64,000 nucleotides of DNA, taken from JAMOQA01 sp964582785 (GTDB lineage: Bacteria; Acidobacteriota; Polarisedimenticolia; J045). Shown in pieces: positions 9,035 to 17,332 of the stretch. The notes under the pieces were generated by a model that was given only the letters and a program-made list of their open reading frames with translations, was not told the DNA's origin and ran no database searches. A program made the position numbers and the translations under genes. Each line of letters opens with the position of its first letter. Positions within the stretch are counted from its first letter, which is position 1. The stretch spans positions 1 through 64,000 of the forward strand of contig CAZOTT010000001.1 in assembly GCA_964582785.1 (NCBI GenBank). Direction: 5' to 3'.

Positions 9035-10336
9035 TCAGCGCCCGACCGCGACGTAGCGGAAGCCGCGGGCCGCCATGTCCTCCGGCTCGTACACGTTCCG
9101 CAGGTCGACCACGAGCGGCTGGGCGAGCAGGCCCTTCAGGCGCTCGAGATCGAGGTTGCGGAACTGGTTCCACTCCGTGGCGATCACCAGCACGTCCGCC
9201 CCCGTGGCCGCCTCGTACTCGTCCTCGCAGCAGACGCCGGCGTACCCGGCGGCCCGGGCGGTCTCCATCGCGGCCGGGTCGAAGGCGCGCACCGTCGCCC
9301 CCGCTTCGGCCAGGAGGGCCGCGATCTTGAGGGCCGCCGATTCCCGCACGTCGTCCGTGTTCGGCTTGAACGAGAGCCCCAGGAGGGCCACCGTCTTCCC
9401 GGCGAGTTCCCCGCCCAGGGACCGCCGGATCTTGTCCACCATCCGGCCCGGCCGCGCGTCGTTCACGCGGACCGCCGCCTCGACGATCTCCAGCCGGGCC
9501 CCGTGTTCCTGCGCCGTCGCGAGGACCGCCCGGGTGTCCTTGGGGAAGCACGACCCGCCGTACCCCGGGCCCGGGTGGAGAAACTTCGGCCCGATCCGGC
9601 GGTCGAGGCCCATCCCCTTGGCCACGTGGTGCACGTCCGCCCCCACCCGTTCGCAGAGGTCGGCCATCTCGTTGATGTAGGTGATCTTCACCGCCAGGAA
9701 GGCGTTCGCCGCGTACTTGATCAGCTCGGCCGTCCGGCGCCGGGTGCGCAGGATCGGAGTCTCGATCAGGTAGAGCGGCCGGTAGAGATCCTCCAGGATC
9801 GCCCGGGCCTGCTCGTCCTCCGTCCCGATGACGACCCGGTCCGGGCGCATGAAGTCCTCGATCGCGGCCCCTTCCCGGAGAAACTCCGGGTTGCTGGCCA
9901 CGGAGAAGGGAACCCCCGGCCCCACCCGTTCCCGGATCAGGGCCTCGACCCGGTCACCCGTGCCGACCGGGACCGTCGACTTGATCACCACGACCTTGTA
10001 GCCGTCCAGGTTCCCGGCCACGGTCTCCGCCACGTCGAACACGTACCGGAGGTCCGCCCGGCCGTGCGGGTCCTGGGGAGTCCCCACGGTGACGAAGATC
10101 ACGAGGTTCTCCCGGATCGCCCCCTCCAGGTCGGTGGTGAACCGGAGCCGCCCGGCCTGCACGTTCCGGGCGACGAGGGTGTCCAGGCCCGGCTCGTAGA
10201 TAGGGATCTCGCCCCGCCGCAGGGCCTCGATCTTCCGCTCGTCGATGTCCACGCAGGTGACGTGGGTGCCGAACTCCGCGAAGCAGGCGCCGGACACGAG
10301 GCCGACGTACCCGCTGCCGATCATCGCGATGTTCAC
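9035..10336 (-). CDS. ugd: UDP-glucose 6-dehydrogenase
   Basis: Oxidises UDP-glucose to UDP-glucuronate with two NAD+. The protein is 433 residues, the normal length. It has the N-terminal dinucleotide motif GSGYVG (residues 7-12), the catalytic Lys block NAFLAVKITYINE (~200-212) and the thioester Cys in GYGGSCFPKDT (~261). LGLSFKPNTDDVRES marks the C-terminal UDP-binding domain. The GTG at 10336 was chosen because GGAGGGA lies 6 nt upstream and the Rossmann strand begins at once; the frame stays open far upstream without coding character. The product would feed the UDP-glucuronate 4-epimerase encoded just upstream. Confidence 0.94.
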   Translation of the reverse strand: MNIAMIGSGYVGLVSGACFAEFGTHVTCVDIDERKIEALRRGEIPIYEPGLDTLVARNVQAGRLRFTTDLEGAIRENLVIFVTVGTPQDPHGRADLRYVFDVAETVAGNLDGYKVVVIKSTVPVGTGDRVEALIRERVGPGVPFSVASNPEFLREGAAIEDFMRPDRVVIGTEDEQARAILEDLYRPLYLIETPILRTRRRTAELIKYAANAFLAVKITYINEMADLCERVGADVHHVAKGMGLDRRIGPKFLHPGPGYGGSCFPKDTRAVLATAQEHGARLEIVEAAVRVNDARPGRMVDKIRRSLGGELAGKTVALLGLSFKPNTDDVRESAALKIAALLAEAGATVRAFDPAAMETARAAGYAGVCCEDEYEAATGADVLVIATEWNQFRNLDLERLKGLLAQPLVVDLRNVYEPEDMAARGFRYVAVGR

Positions 10337-10368
10337 GGTCCGTCCCTCCACGGGCCGGGCGGGAGGAT

Positions 10369-11337
10369 TCAGCCGTGCCGCTCGCGGAACCAGGCGACAA
10401 ACCGGCGAATACCGTCCCGCACCGGGACGCGGGGATCGTACCCCAGTTCCTCCCGGGCGCGAGTCACGTCGGCGAAGGTGACCGGCACGTCCCCCGGCTG
10501 GAAGGGCCGGAATTCCAGCCGCGGCTCGACCCCGAGTTCCTCGGCGATCATCCGCACCAGGTCGAGCAGGGGGGTGGTCGCGGACTCCCCCAGGTTGTAG
10601 ACCCGGTATCCCCGCGCCCGGTCGAGGGCCGCCACCACGCCGTCGATGATGTCGTCGACGTAGGTGTAGTCCCGCCGGGAGGACCCGTCCCCGTAGATCG
10701 GCACCGGCCGCCCCGCGGCGAGGAGGCGGGTGAACTTGTGGATCGCCATCTCCGGCCGCTGGCGCGGCCCGTAGACGGTGAAGAACCGCAGCCCGATCGC
10801 GTCGAGGCCGTGGAGGTGGTGGAAGGCATGGGCGACCAGCTCGCAGGCCTTCTTGGTCGCCGCGTAGGGAGACACGGGGTGATCCACCGGGTCCTCCTCG
10901 GAGAAGGGGACCTTCTCGTTGCCCCCGTAGACGCTGGAGGAGCTGGCGTAGAGGACGCGGCCCACGCCGGCGGCCACCGCCGCCTCGAGGATCACCGTCG
11001 TTCCCCGGACGTTCACGTCGGCGTACAGCCCCGGCTGCTCCACCGAGGGTCGCACCCCCGCCCGGGCGGCCAGGTGGACGATGGCCCGGACCGGCTCCTC
11101 CCCGAGGATTCGGTCCAGGAGCTCCCGGTCCCGCACGTCCCCCTCGACGAGGCGGAACCCGTCCCGCCGGAGGGCCGCCGCCAGGTTGTCCCGCTTGATC
11201 GCGGGGTCGTAGAAGGAATCGAAGTTGTCGAGGCCGATCACCCGCTCCCCGCGGGCGAGCAGGCGGTCGACCAGGTGGCTGCCGATGAAGCCCGCGGCGC
11301 CCGTGACGAGCACGGCGCCGTCCCTCCCATCGCCCAT
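10369..11337 (-). CDS. NAD-dependent epimerase, probable UDP-glucuronate 4-epimerase
   Basis: A 322-residue extended SDR enzyme. It has TGAAGFIGSH at the N-terminus, the strand YASSSSVYG, the catalytic YAATK at about residue 160, and the block FFTVYGPRQRPEMAIHKF. The last block and the DNFDSFYDPAIKRDNL segment resemble UDP-glucuronate 4-epimerases (LspL/Cap1J type), which interconvert UDP-glucuronate and UDP-galacturonate. The neighbouring ugd gene, 32 bp downstream, supplies the substrate, supporting this assignment. A strong GGGGAGGT ribosome site precedes the ATG. Another UDP-hexose epimerase cannot be excluded. Confidence 0.87.
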   Translation of the reverse strand: MGDGRDGAVLVTGAAGFIGSHLVDRLLARGERVIGLDNFDSFYDPAIKRDNLAAALRRDGFRLVEGDVRDRELLDRILGEEPVRAIVHLAARAGVRPSVEQPGLYADVNVRGTTVILEAAVAAGVGRVLYASSSSVYGGNEKVPFSEEDPVDHPVSPYAATKKACELVAHAFHHLHGLDAIGLRFFTVYGPRQRPEMAIHKFTRLLAAGRPVPIYGDGSSRRDYTYVDDIIDGVVAALDRARGYRVYNLGESATTPLLDLVRMIAEELGVEPRLEFRPFQPGDVPVTFADVTRAREELGYDPRVPVRDGIRRFVAWFRERHG

Positions 11338-11382
11338 GACCTCCCCTTCCGCGGCCCCGGGGCCCCGGCGGGCCCCGCGCCG

Positions 11383-12717
11383 CTACAGCTTCTTCACCCG
11401 CGAGGGATCGACCTCGATCCCCTTCGTCGCGTTCCGCGTGTCGAAGACCAGCGGCGCTTCGCGGCAGACCAGGCCGTAGTCGACCCCGTCGTGGTCCGTC
11501 AGGACCAGGACCACGTCGTGGGCCCGCAGGGTCCCGGCGTCGAGGGGCACCTGGGGCACCGGCTCCCCTTCCAGCTCCAGGGTCGGCACGAACGGGTCGT
11601 GGTAGGAGAGGATCGCCCCCCGTTCCCGCAGGAGCAGCATCACGTCGAGGGCCGGCGACTCCCGGGTATCCGCCGTGTTCTTCTTGTACGCCACGCCCAG
11701 GACCAGGATCCGGGACCCCCTGATCGGCTTCTCGCGCTCGTTGAGCAGGAGGACGAGCCGGTCGATCACGTGCTCGGGCATCCCCCGGTTGATCTCCGCG
11801 GCCAGGTCGATGAACCGGGTGAAGTAGTTCAGCGAACGCAGCTTCCAGCTGAGGTAGTGGGGATCGATCGGGATGCAGTGGCCGCCGAGGCCCGGGCCCG
11901 GCCAGAACGCCATGAAGCCGAACGGCTTGGTCGCCGCCGCCTCGATGATCTCCCAGACGTCCAGCCCGAGGCGCTCGCAGACCAGGGCCATCTCGTTGAC
12001 GAGACCGATGTTCACCAGGCGGAAGGTGTTCTCCAGCAGCTTGACCAGCTCGGCGGAGCGGGCGGACGACACCGGGTGCACCCGGGGAATCGCCGCCAGG
12101 TAGAGTTCCCGGGCCACCTCCGTGCACTCGGGCGAGATCCCCCCGACGACCTTCGGCGTGTTCTCGGTCTTGTACACCGGGTTGGAGGGGTCGACCCGCT
12201 CGGGGGAGTAGGCGAGGAAGAAGTCCCTTCCCGCCGCGAGGCCGGTCTCCTCGAGCATCGGCTGGATCACCTCGTCGGTGGTCCCCGGGTAGGTCGTCGA
12301 CTCGAGGACGACCAGCTGGCCCGGGCGCAGGCGCTCCCGGATCTCCCGGGTCGCGCCGACGACGTAGGAGATGTCGGGATCCAGGGTCTTCCGCAGGGGA
12401 GTGGGGACGCAGATGAGAATCGCGTCCATCTCCCGGAGGCCGTCGAAGTCGGTCGTCGCGGCGAGGCGCCCCGCCTCGACCTGGGCGCGCACCTCGTCGT
12501 CGGTCACGTCGCCGATGTAGCTCCTGCCGGCCGCGATCATCCCGACCTTGGACCCGTCCACGTCGAACCCGGTGACCCGCAGCCCGGCCCGGGCGAACAC
12601 CTCCGCCAGGGGCAGGCCGACGTAGCCGAGGCCGATCACCCCCACCCGGGCCGTCCGGGTCCGGATCTTCTCCAGCAGGTCCTGCCGCAGCCGCTCGGCG
12701 GTCTTCGCGTCGCTCAT
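11383..12717 (-). CDS. Nucleotide-sugar dehydrogenase (WbpA/WecC-like)
   Basis: First gene of the polysaccharide operon; 444 residues. The Rossmann motif GVIGLGYVGLP lies at about 26-36, the catalytic Cys in GLGGHCIPIDPHY near 280, and a C-terminal UDP-binding domain with GVAYKKNTADTRESP follows. These features match UDP-GlcNAc or UDP-ManNAc 6-dehydrogenases rather than the Ugd type encoded two genes downstream, so the operon carries two distinct sugar-acid forming enzymes. The start has a GGGAGGA ribosome site. The 88-bp leader holds a 10-bp inverted repeat and a promoter-like pair, listed separately. The N-acetylated substrate is inferred from overall resemblance. Confidence 0.88.
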   Translation of the reverse strand: MSDAKTAERLRQDLLEKIRTRTARVGVIGLGYVGLPLAEVFARAGLRVTGFDVDGSKVGMIAAGRSYIGDVTDDEVRAQVEAGRLAATTDFDGLREMDAILICVPTPLRKTLDPDISYVVGATREIRERLRPGQLVVLESTTYPGTTDEVIQPMLEETGLAAGRDFFLAYSPERVDPSNPVYKTENTPKVVGGISPECTEVARELYLAAIPRVHPVSSARSAELVKLLENTFRLVNIGLVNEMALVCERLGLDVWEIIEAAATKPFGFMAFWPGPGLGGHCIPIDPHYLSWKLRSLNYFTRFIDLAAEINRGMPEHVIDRLVLLLNEREKPIRGSRILVLGVAYKKNTADTRESPALDVMLLLRERGAILSYHDPFVPTLELEGEPVPQVPLDAGTLRAHDVVLVLTDHDGVDYGLVCREAPLVFDTRNATKGIEVDPSRVKKL

Positions 12718-12737
12718 CGAGTTCTCTCCTCCCGCTC

Positions 12738-12758
12738 GGATCGCCGGCCCGGCGATCC
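12738..12758. repeat. Inverted repeat in the polysaccharide operon leader
   Basis: GGATCGCCGG and CCGGCGATCC face each other around a single central C, 20 bp upstream of the first operon gene. It lies just downstream of a candidate -10 element, so it could be a repressor operator or a leader hairpin. Confidence 0.45.
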
Positions 12759-12764
12759 CCGGGG

Positions 12765-12794
12765 AATATGACCCTTCGCCCCGCCGGGAGGCAA
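12765..12794 (-). promoter_or_regulatory. Candidate sigma-70 promoter for the polysaccharide operon
   Basis: Reading the minus strand, TTGCCT (12794-12789) and CATATT (12770-12765) are separated by 18 nt. Each matches its consensus at four of six positions. It is the only AT-rich hexamer in the leader and is followed at once by the inverted repeat at 12738-12758. Confidence 0.38.
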
Positions 12795-12805
12795 GGCCGC
12801 GTCCT

Positions 12806-14020
12806 TCAGGAAGATCCGCGCCGCGCGTCCCCGTCCGCGGCGGGGCTTCCCGCCTCGAGCTTCCGCAGCCGCTCCTGGAGGATCTCGATCTGCCGCCGCA
12901 GGGCCCGGATCTCCCGCTCCCGGCCCCGGTCTCCCTTCCCCCCGTACTTCCGCAGGAGCCAGGTCGCCGTCTTCGAGCTCCGGACGCCCTCGAGCAGCAT
13001 CAGGAGCTCGTCGTGCACCGCCGGATCGTTGAGCAGCAGGGCGAGGGTGCCGTTGCCCTCGTCGATCTTCCGCAGGATCGAGGCGAGCCGCGCGCTGACC
13101 TCGTCGAGACGCCCGGCCACCCGCTGGGCGAGTTCCTCGTCCCGCAGGAGGACGCCGACGAGTCCCTTTCCCTCCTCGAGGGCCTCCGAGAGCCGGCGCA
13201 GGGAGCGGACCGTCCGCTCCACCTCGGAGAGCAGCTCTTCTTCCCGGCCCGGGGTGGTCAGGGCCCCGAGCAGGCCCTTCCCCTCCCGGAGGTTGCGGGA
13301 CATTCCCGCGAGTCCGTCCGCCGCCTCCCGCAGGTCCCGGGACACCGCCGTGGCGAACTCCTCGTCGGCGACCAGCTTCCCGAGCAGTCCCTCCCCCCGG
13401 TCGACCCGCTGGAGCAGGCGGTTCGCCGCGTGGAGCGCCTGGTCGAGTTTCTCGAGGCCCTCCTTGCCGAACTCCGGGTCGACGATCGCCTTGCCGAGGA
13501 GCCCCTTCCCTTCCCGGATCGCGCCCAGGATGTCCCGCAGGTCGCCGGTGATCTGCTCGACGGTGTCGGCGATCGTGCGGCCGGTCTCGAGGATCGGTTC
13601 CACCGTCACGGGGGGGATGAAGTCCCCTTCCCGGAGGGGCGGCCGGTTCGGGTCCCCGGGCGTCAGGTCGACCGCCTTCTCGTTGGCGACGAACTGGAGG
13701 TAGACGAGGGAGGCGGTGGTCCCCTGGCGCACCCGCGGCGCGTACGCCCGGTCCACGGCGAGGAAGACCTCGATCCCCTCCGAGCGCGGGTCGGTGGGCA
13801 GCACGATCCGGCGCACCGTGCCGACCCGCACCCCCGCCATCGTCACCGGGCTCCCGACCCGCAGGCCGGACGCGTCGGTGAAGTTGGTCCGGTAGGTGAC
13901 CTTCGGGGTGAAGACCCGGGACTCCTGGCCGATCACCAGGATCGCCCCCGCCAGCAGGACGAGGGCGAGGAGGACGACGAGGCCCACCGCCAGCTCGTGT
14001 ACCCTGCTCCTACGTGCCAT
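12806..14020 (-). CDS. mlaD: MlaD-type MCE lipid-transport substrate-binding protein
   Basis: A 404-residue protein anchored by one N-terminal TM helix (about 11-31), followed by an MCE domain (about 38-125; LRVGSPVTMAGVRVGTV is the family core). It would form a periplasmic ring that passes phospholipid between inner and outer membranes. It is much longer than E. coli MlaD (about 183 residues). The extra part holds five related units of about 37-39 residues starting near 169, 208, 245, 282 and 319, each with a core like EGKGLLG, then a basic coiled coil (about 365-390). Its ATG overlaps the end of mlaF by 11 nt, so translation is coupled. Confidence 0.9.
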   Translation of the reverse strand: MARRSRVHELAVGLVVLLALVLLAGAILVIGQESRVFTPKVTYRTNFTDASGLRVGSPVTMAGVRVGTVRRIVLPTDPRSEGIEVFLAVDRAYAPRVRQGTTASLVYLQFVANEKAVDLTPGDPNRPPLREGDFIPPVTVEPILETGRTIADTVEQITGDLRDILGAIREGKGLLGKAIVDPEFGKEGLEKLDQALHAANRLLQRVDRGEGLLGKLVADEEFATAVSRDLREAADGLAGMSRNLREGKGLLGALTTPGREEELLSEVERTVRSLRRLSEALEEGKGLVGVLLRDEELAQRVAGRLDEVSARLASILRKIDEGNGTLALLLNDPAVHDELLMLLEGVRSSKTATWLLRKYGGKGDRGREREIRALRRQIEILQERLRKLEAGSPAADGDARRGSS

Positions 14021-14804
14021 GGTTCTCCTCCAGCGGCCGCCCGGCGAGGAAGGCGGCCAGGAGCGGGTCCGCGGCGCGCCGGGCCTCCTCCACCGTGCCG
14101 GTGAACCGGATCTTCCCCCCGTGGAGGAAGGCGATCCGGTCGCCGACGCGGAAGGCGGACTGGATGTCGTGGGTGACCACGACGCTCGTCACGCCGAGCC
14201 GGGCCTGCATCGCCAGGATCAGGTCGTTGATCGTGTTCGCCGTCACGGGATCGAGCCCGGTGGTCGGCTCGTCGTAGAGGATGGCGCGGGGCCGGACCGC
14301 GATCGCCCGGGCGAGGGCGACCCGCTTCTGCATTCCGCCGGACAGCTCGGAAGGCATCAGCCGGCTCACCGCCTCGTCCAGGTCGACGTGCTCCAGCACC
14401 TCCACCACCCGGTGGGCGATGTCGTCCTCGTCCCACCCGGCCTCCCGGAGGGGAAAGGCGACGTTGTCGAAGACGTCCATCGAGTCGAAGAGGGCCCCGC
14501 CCTGGAAGAGGAACCCCACCTTCCGCCGGACCGGGACGAGCTCCCGCTCGTCCAGGTCCTGGATCTCCTGCCCGTCCACCGCGACGATCCCCCGGTCGGG
14601 GTGGGTCAGGCCGACGAGGTGCCGCAGCGTCACCGACTTGCCGGTGCCCGACCCGCCGAGGATGACGAGGGTCTCCCCCGGGAAGACGCACAGGTCGACG
14701 CCCCGGAGGACCTCCTTCGGACCGAACCGCTTGTGGACCCCGTGCAGGCAGAGATACGCCTCCCGCCCTTCCGGGTCCCGGCAGGCGTGGCGCCCCCCGG
14801 TCAC
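14010..14804 (-). CDS. mlaF: ABC transporter ATP-binding protein MlaF
   Basis: Cytoplasmic ATPase of the Mla phospholipid transporter, 264 residues. Walker A GGSGTGKS (~46), signature LSGGMQKRVALARA (~153), Walker B ILYDEPTTGLD (~173) and the switch His (VVTHD) are all present. The GLDPVTANTINDLI segment is typical of MlaF rather than of import ATPases in general. GTG at 14804 is the chosen start because it forms a GTGA overlap with the mlaE stop codon; the frame extends upstream over mlaE without meaning. Partners are mlaE upstream and mlaD downstream. Confidence 0.93.
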   Translation of the reverse strand: MTGGRHACRDPEGREAYLCLHGVHKRFGPKEVLRGVDLCVFPGETLVILGGSGTGKSVTLRHLVGLTHPDRGIVAVDGQEIQDLDERELVPVRRKVGFLFQGGALFDSMDVFDNVAFPLREAGWDEDDIAHRVVEVLEHVDLDEAVSRLMPSELSGGMQKRVALARAIAVRPRAILYDEPTTGLDPVTANTINDLILAMQARLGVTSVVVTHDIQSAFRVGDRIAFLHGGKIRFTGTVEEARRAADPLLAAFLAGRPLEENHGT

Positions 14805-15589
14805 CACGCCCCTCCCGAGAACGCGGCCTGCACCGCCAGGAAGACCTTGGCCAGGAAGAAGTTGCTGACGAAGATGGCGATCGCGGCGCCGACGACCGTG
14901 TTCGTCGTCGCCTGGCCCACCCCGGTGGCGCCGCCGCGGGTCCGCAGGCCGTTGTCGCAGGCGATGATCCCGATGAAGTAGGCGAAGAAGACCGTCTTGC
15001 CGACCCCCGAGACGATGTCGCCGATCAGCAGGAACTCCTTCACCTTCGTCCAGTAGTAGACCGTCGACTGGCCGATCTCGAACACGGCGATGTAGAGCCC
15101 CCCGAGGGTTCCGAGCACGTCCCCGAGAACGGTCAGGACAGGCAGCATCACCAGCAGGGCGACCATCCGGGGCCATACCAGCTTCTTCACCGGGTCCGCG
15201 CCCAGGGCCCGCAGCGCGTCCACCTGCTCGGTGACGGCCATCGAGCCCAGTTCCGCCGCGATCCCCGCACCGACCCGGGCTGCGATCATCACGGCGGTCA
15301 GGACGGGGCCCAGCTCCTTGACCACCGACACGCCGACGAACGAACCGACGTAGATCCGCGCCCCGTAGGCGGCCAGCGTGTAGGACACCTGCAGGGCCAT
15401 CACCGCCCCGGTGAAGACCATGGTCAGGGCGACGAGGGGGAGGGAACGCACGCCCAGCCGGTACATCTGCTCCAGGAGGAGCCGGAACTCCACGGGGCGG
15501 CGGAAGGTGACCCGCACCGTCTCCCAGGTCAGGAGCACCACCCGTCCGCTGGTTGCGAGGATCCCGGTCAAGCGTCCGCCCCCTTGCAT
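14801..15589 (-). CDS. mlaE: MlaE-family ABC transporter permease
   Basis: A 262-residue inner-membrane permease of the MlaE family. Conserved blocks are ALTMVFTGAVMALQ, the ELGPVLTAVMIAARVGAGIAAE motif, MAVTEQVDALRALGADP and the C-terminal GATGVGQATTNTVV. About five membrane helices are visible. It overlaps mlaF by 4 nt (GTGA). The ATG at 15589 has no clear ribosome site; a TTG seven codons later is an alternative start. Together with mlaF and mlaD it forms a complete inner-membrane part. No mlaB or mlaC homologue is seen in the window. Confidence 0.92.
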   Translation of the reverse strand: MQGGGRLTGILATSGRVVLLTWETVRVTFRRPVEFRLLLEQMYRLGVRSLPLVALTMVFTGAVMALQVSYTLAAYGARIYVGSFVGVSVVKELGPVLTAVMIAARVGAGIAAELGSMAVTEQVDALRALGADPVKKLVWPRMVALLVMLPVLTVLGDVLGTLGGLYIAVFEIGQSTVYYWTKVKEFLLIGDIVSGVGKTVFFAYFIGIIACDNGLRTRGGATGVGQATTNTVVGAAIAIFVSNFFLAKVFLAVQAAFSGGAW

Positions 15590-15609
15590 GCCCCCCGCGC
15601 GCCGGCGCG

Positions 15610-16065
15610 CTATTGTACCGGTTCCCGGCGGAAGAGCGCGGGCGCCAGTCCCCCCGCCGCCGCGCGCAGCAGGACGAGGTGCAGGGTCGCCAGCGCCCCG
15701 TCGACGAGGGCGATCCCGAGGAAGAAGAGGTCCGCCCGCCGCAGGAGCACGTCGACGGCGAACAGGGCGAGTCCACCGTAGCGCAGCAGGATCGCCACGG
15801 CGGCCACCGGCGCCAGCCGCCGGGGTTCCCGCCAGACCAGCAGGTAGATCCCCCCGAGGGCGACCAGGAACAGGCCGCAGAGGTCGAGGTAGACCCGGGG
15901 CTCCGGCAGGGTCACGTGGAGCACGGGGGCCAGCGACTCCTGGGCCAGCAGGATCGCCAGGCCGAACGCCCCGTCCACCAGGGCTCCCAGCAGGAAGGAA
16001 AGGCCGAGGGCCCGGAACGCCCAGGGGGACCCGGCGGCCGGGCCGGCGGTGCCGTCGCCGTCCAT
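15610..16065 (-). CDS. Small integral membrane protein of unknown function
   Basis: A 151-residue protein with four predicted membrane segments (about 17-38, 52-72, 82-102 and 108-128) and no recognised motif. Start ATG at 16065 is preceded by GGGAGG. It ends 20 bp before mlaE and probably belongs to the same transcript, so a role in membrane lipid or envelope biology is possible but not shown. Its start lies 57 bp from the divergent plsC start. Confidence 0.7.
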   Translation of the reverse strand: MDGDGTAGPAAGSPWAFRALGLSFLLGALVDGAFGLAILLAQESLAPVLHVTLPEPRVYLDLCGLFLVALGGIYLLVWREPRRLAPVAAVAILLRYGGLALFAVDVLLRRADLFFLGIALVDGALATLHLVLLRAAAGGLAPALFRREPVQ

Positions 16066-16086
16066 CGTGCGCCTCCCGCCCCGCCC

Positions 16087-16115
16087 TTGTCCCGGCGGCG
16101 GGGCATCTCTATTCT
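16087..16115 (+). promoter_or_regulatory. Candidate promoter giving a leaderless plsC transcript
   Basis: TTGTCC (16087-16092) and TATTCT (16110-16115) are separated by 17 nt. The plsC ATG begins only 8 nt after the -10 hexamer, and no Shine-Dalgarno sequence is present, so transcription would start at or next to the start codon. Confidence 0.42.
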
Positions 16116-16122
16116 CGCGCCC

Positions 16123-16842
16123 ATGGTACGCGGAATCCTCGTCGCCCTCTTCCACCTCGTGTCGGTCCCCCTCTATTCCCTGGTCGCGATCGCGGGGGAC
16201 GTCCTGTTCCCCGGCCGGGAATGGATCCCCCGGGTCGGCGCCGCCTGGTCGCGGCATACCCTGCGCCTCGCCGGCGTGCGCGTGGAGGTCGAGGGGGCCG
16301 GGATCCTCGCGGAGAACCGGCCGGCGGTGCTGGCGGCCAACCACACGTCCGCGATGGACATCTACGCCGTCTGCTCCTCCGTGCCGGTCCCGTACCGGAT
16401 GGTCGCCAAGGCGGAGCTGTTCCGGATCCCGCTCTTCGGACGCGCCCTCCTCCGGGCCGGGTTCGTTCCCCTCCAGCGCCGGCCGAGCCGCCGGGACCTC
16501 CGGGCGATCGAGCGGGTCCGGGCGGACCTCCGCCGGGGAGCGATCGTGTGCTTCTTCCCCGAGGGCACCCGGAGCCCGGACGGCCGCCTGCGCCCGTTCA
16601 AGACCGGGGCGTTCGTCCTGGCGATCCGGGAGCAGATCCCGGTCATCCCGGTGGCGATCGAGGGCGCCTGCCGGGTCCAGCGCCGGGGCAGCCTCCGGAT
16701 CCGGCCGGGGACGATCCGCTTCCGGGTCCTGCCCCCGCTGCCCACCGCCGGCCGGGACCTGGACGAGCGGAGGGACCTGGCCCGGGAGTGCCACGACCGG
16801 ATCGCGGCGGCCCTCCCGCCGGACCAGCGCCCGGCAGGTTGA
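16123..16842 (+). CDS. plsC: 1-acyl-sn-glycerol-3-phosphate acyltransferase (PlsC family)
   Basis: A 239-residue membrane-associated acyltransferase that would make phosphatidic acid from lysophosphatidic acid. The catalytic H-x4-D motif is seen in ANHTSAMD (about residue 74), the glycerol-phosphate binding motif in FPEGTRS (about 145), and PVIPVAIEGA follows. The N-terminal 25 residues are hydrophobic. Start ATG at 16123 fits the family length. There is no ribosome site; see the promoter entry for a possible leaderless start. It is divergent from the Mla operon, which also handles phospholipid. Confidence 0.93.
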   Translation: MVRGILVALFHLVSVPLYSLVAIAGDVLFPGREWIPRVGAAWSRHTLRLAGVRVEVEGAGILAENRPAVLAANHTSAMDIYAVCSSVPVPYRMVAKAELFRIPLFGRALLRAGFVPLQRRPSRRDLRAIERVRADLRRGAIVCFFPEGTRSPDGRLRPFKTGAFVLAIREQIPVIPVAIEGACRVQRRGSLRIRPGTIRFRVLPPLPTAGRDLDERRDLARECHDRIAAALPPDQRPAG

Positions 16843-16864
16843 CGCCGCCGGTCCCCCGGATGAA

Positions 16865-16894
16865 GCGGGGCGCCGGCCGCCGCCGGCGCCCCGC
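16865..16894. terminator. Bidirectional hairpin between plsC and the porin gene
   Basis: GCGGGGCGCCGGC and its exact complement form a 13-bp stem with a 4-nt loop in the 73-bp gap between convergent genes. No T-run follows on either strand, yet the stem is very stable and well placed. Confidence 0.6.
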
Positions 16895-16915
16895 GTCGTG
16901 GGAGCGGTCTCCTGG

Positions 16916-17332
16916 TCAGAAGCTCCTGCTGACCATCACCGAGAGCACGTTGTACCGGCCCGACTCGTCCTCGAGGATCGGGTCGTTGTCGTGGTAGTCG
17001 GTCAGCGTCCAGCCGAGTTCGAGCCCGTACCCGGACGGCAGCCGCCAGCGGGCCCCGAGGTTGAGGTCCCAGGTGCGGACCGAGACGTCCGACAGCTCGT
17101 TGACCATCTTCCAGTCCCGCGACAGGAAGGAAGCGCCCACCGGGCTGCCGTACGGGGCGAACATGTCCCAGCGGTCCATGCCGCCGGTCATCCGGTTGTA
17201 CTCGATGCCGCCGAAGAGCTGGCCGTTTTCACCGAAGGGGGTACCGAACTCGGTCCCGAGGAAGGTGCCGTCGATCTGGTAGGCGTCCGAGCTTTCATCC
17301 CGCCCAAACTGGGCGGAGGCGAGGGCGCCCGC
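16916..17332 (-). pseudogene. C-terminal continuation of the MtrB/PioB-like porin after an in-frame UGA
   Basis: The same reading frame as the upstream porin continues after the UGA at 17335-17333 for 138 codons to a stop at 16916. It is clearly beta-barrel-like: alternating polar/aromatic strands (FGTPFGENGQLFGGIEYNR, WDLNLGARWRLPSGYGLELG) and a terminal aromatic residue (SRSF) as expected for BAM-dependent insertion. Because the frame is unchanged, one stop codon separates the two parts. The gene is either inactivated, misread in the assembly, or read through. A hairpin at 17300-17316 is relevant to the last option. Confidence 0.75.
17300..17316 (-). other. SECIS-like hairpin just downstream of the in-frame UGA
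   Basis: On the minus strand CCGCCCA and TGGGCGG form a perfect 7-bp stem closed by the loop GTT. The loop starts 24 nt after the UGA at 17335-17333. Bacterial selenocysteine insertion elements place an apical loop with an early G (often GU) about 16-37 nt after the UGA. In GC-rich DNA such hairpins are common, so this is suggestive only. Confidence 0.3.

Noticed and set aside
12806..14020. Repeat array in mlaD as a CRISPR or DNA satellite
   Set aside because: Repeats are protein-level with divergent DNA and lie in one reading frame.
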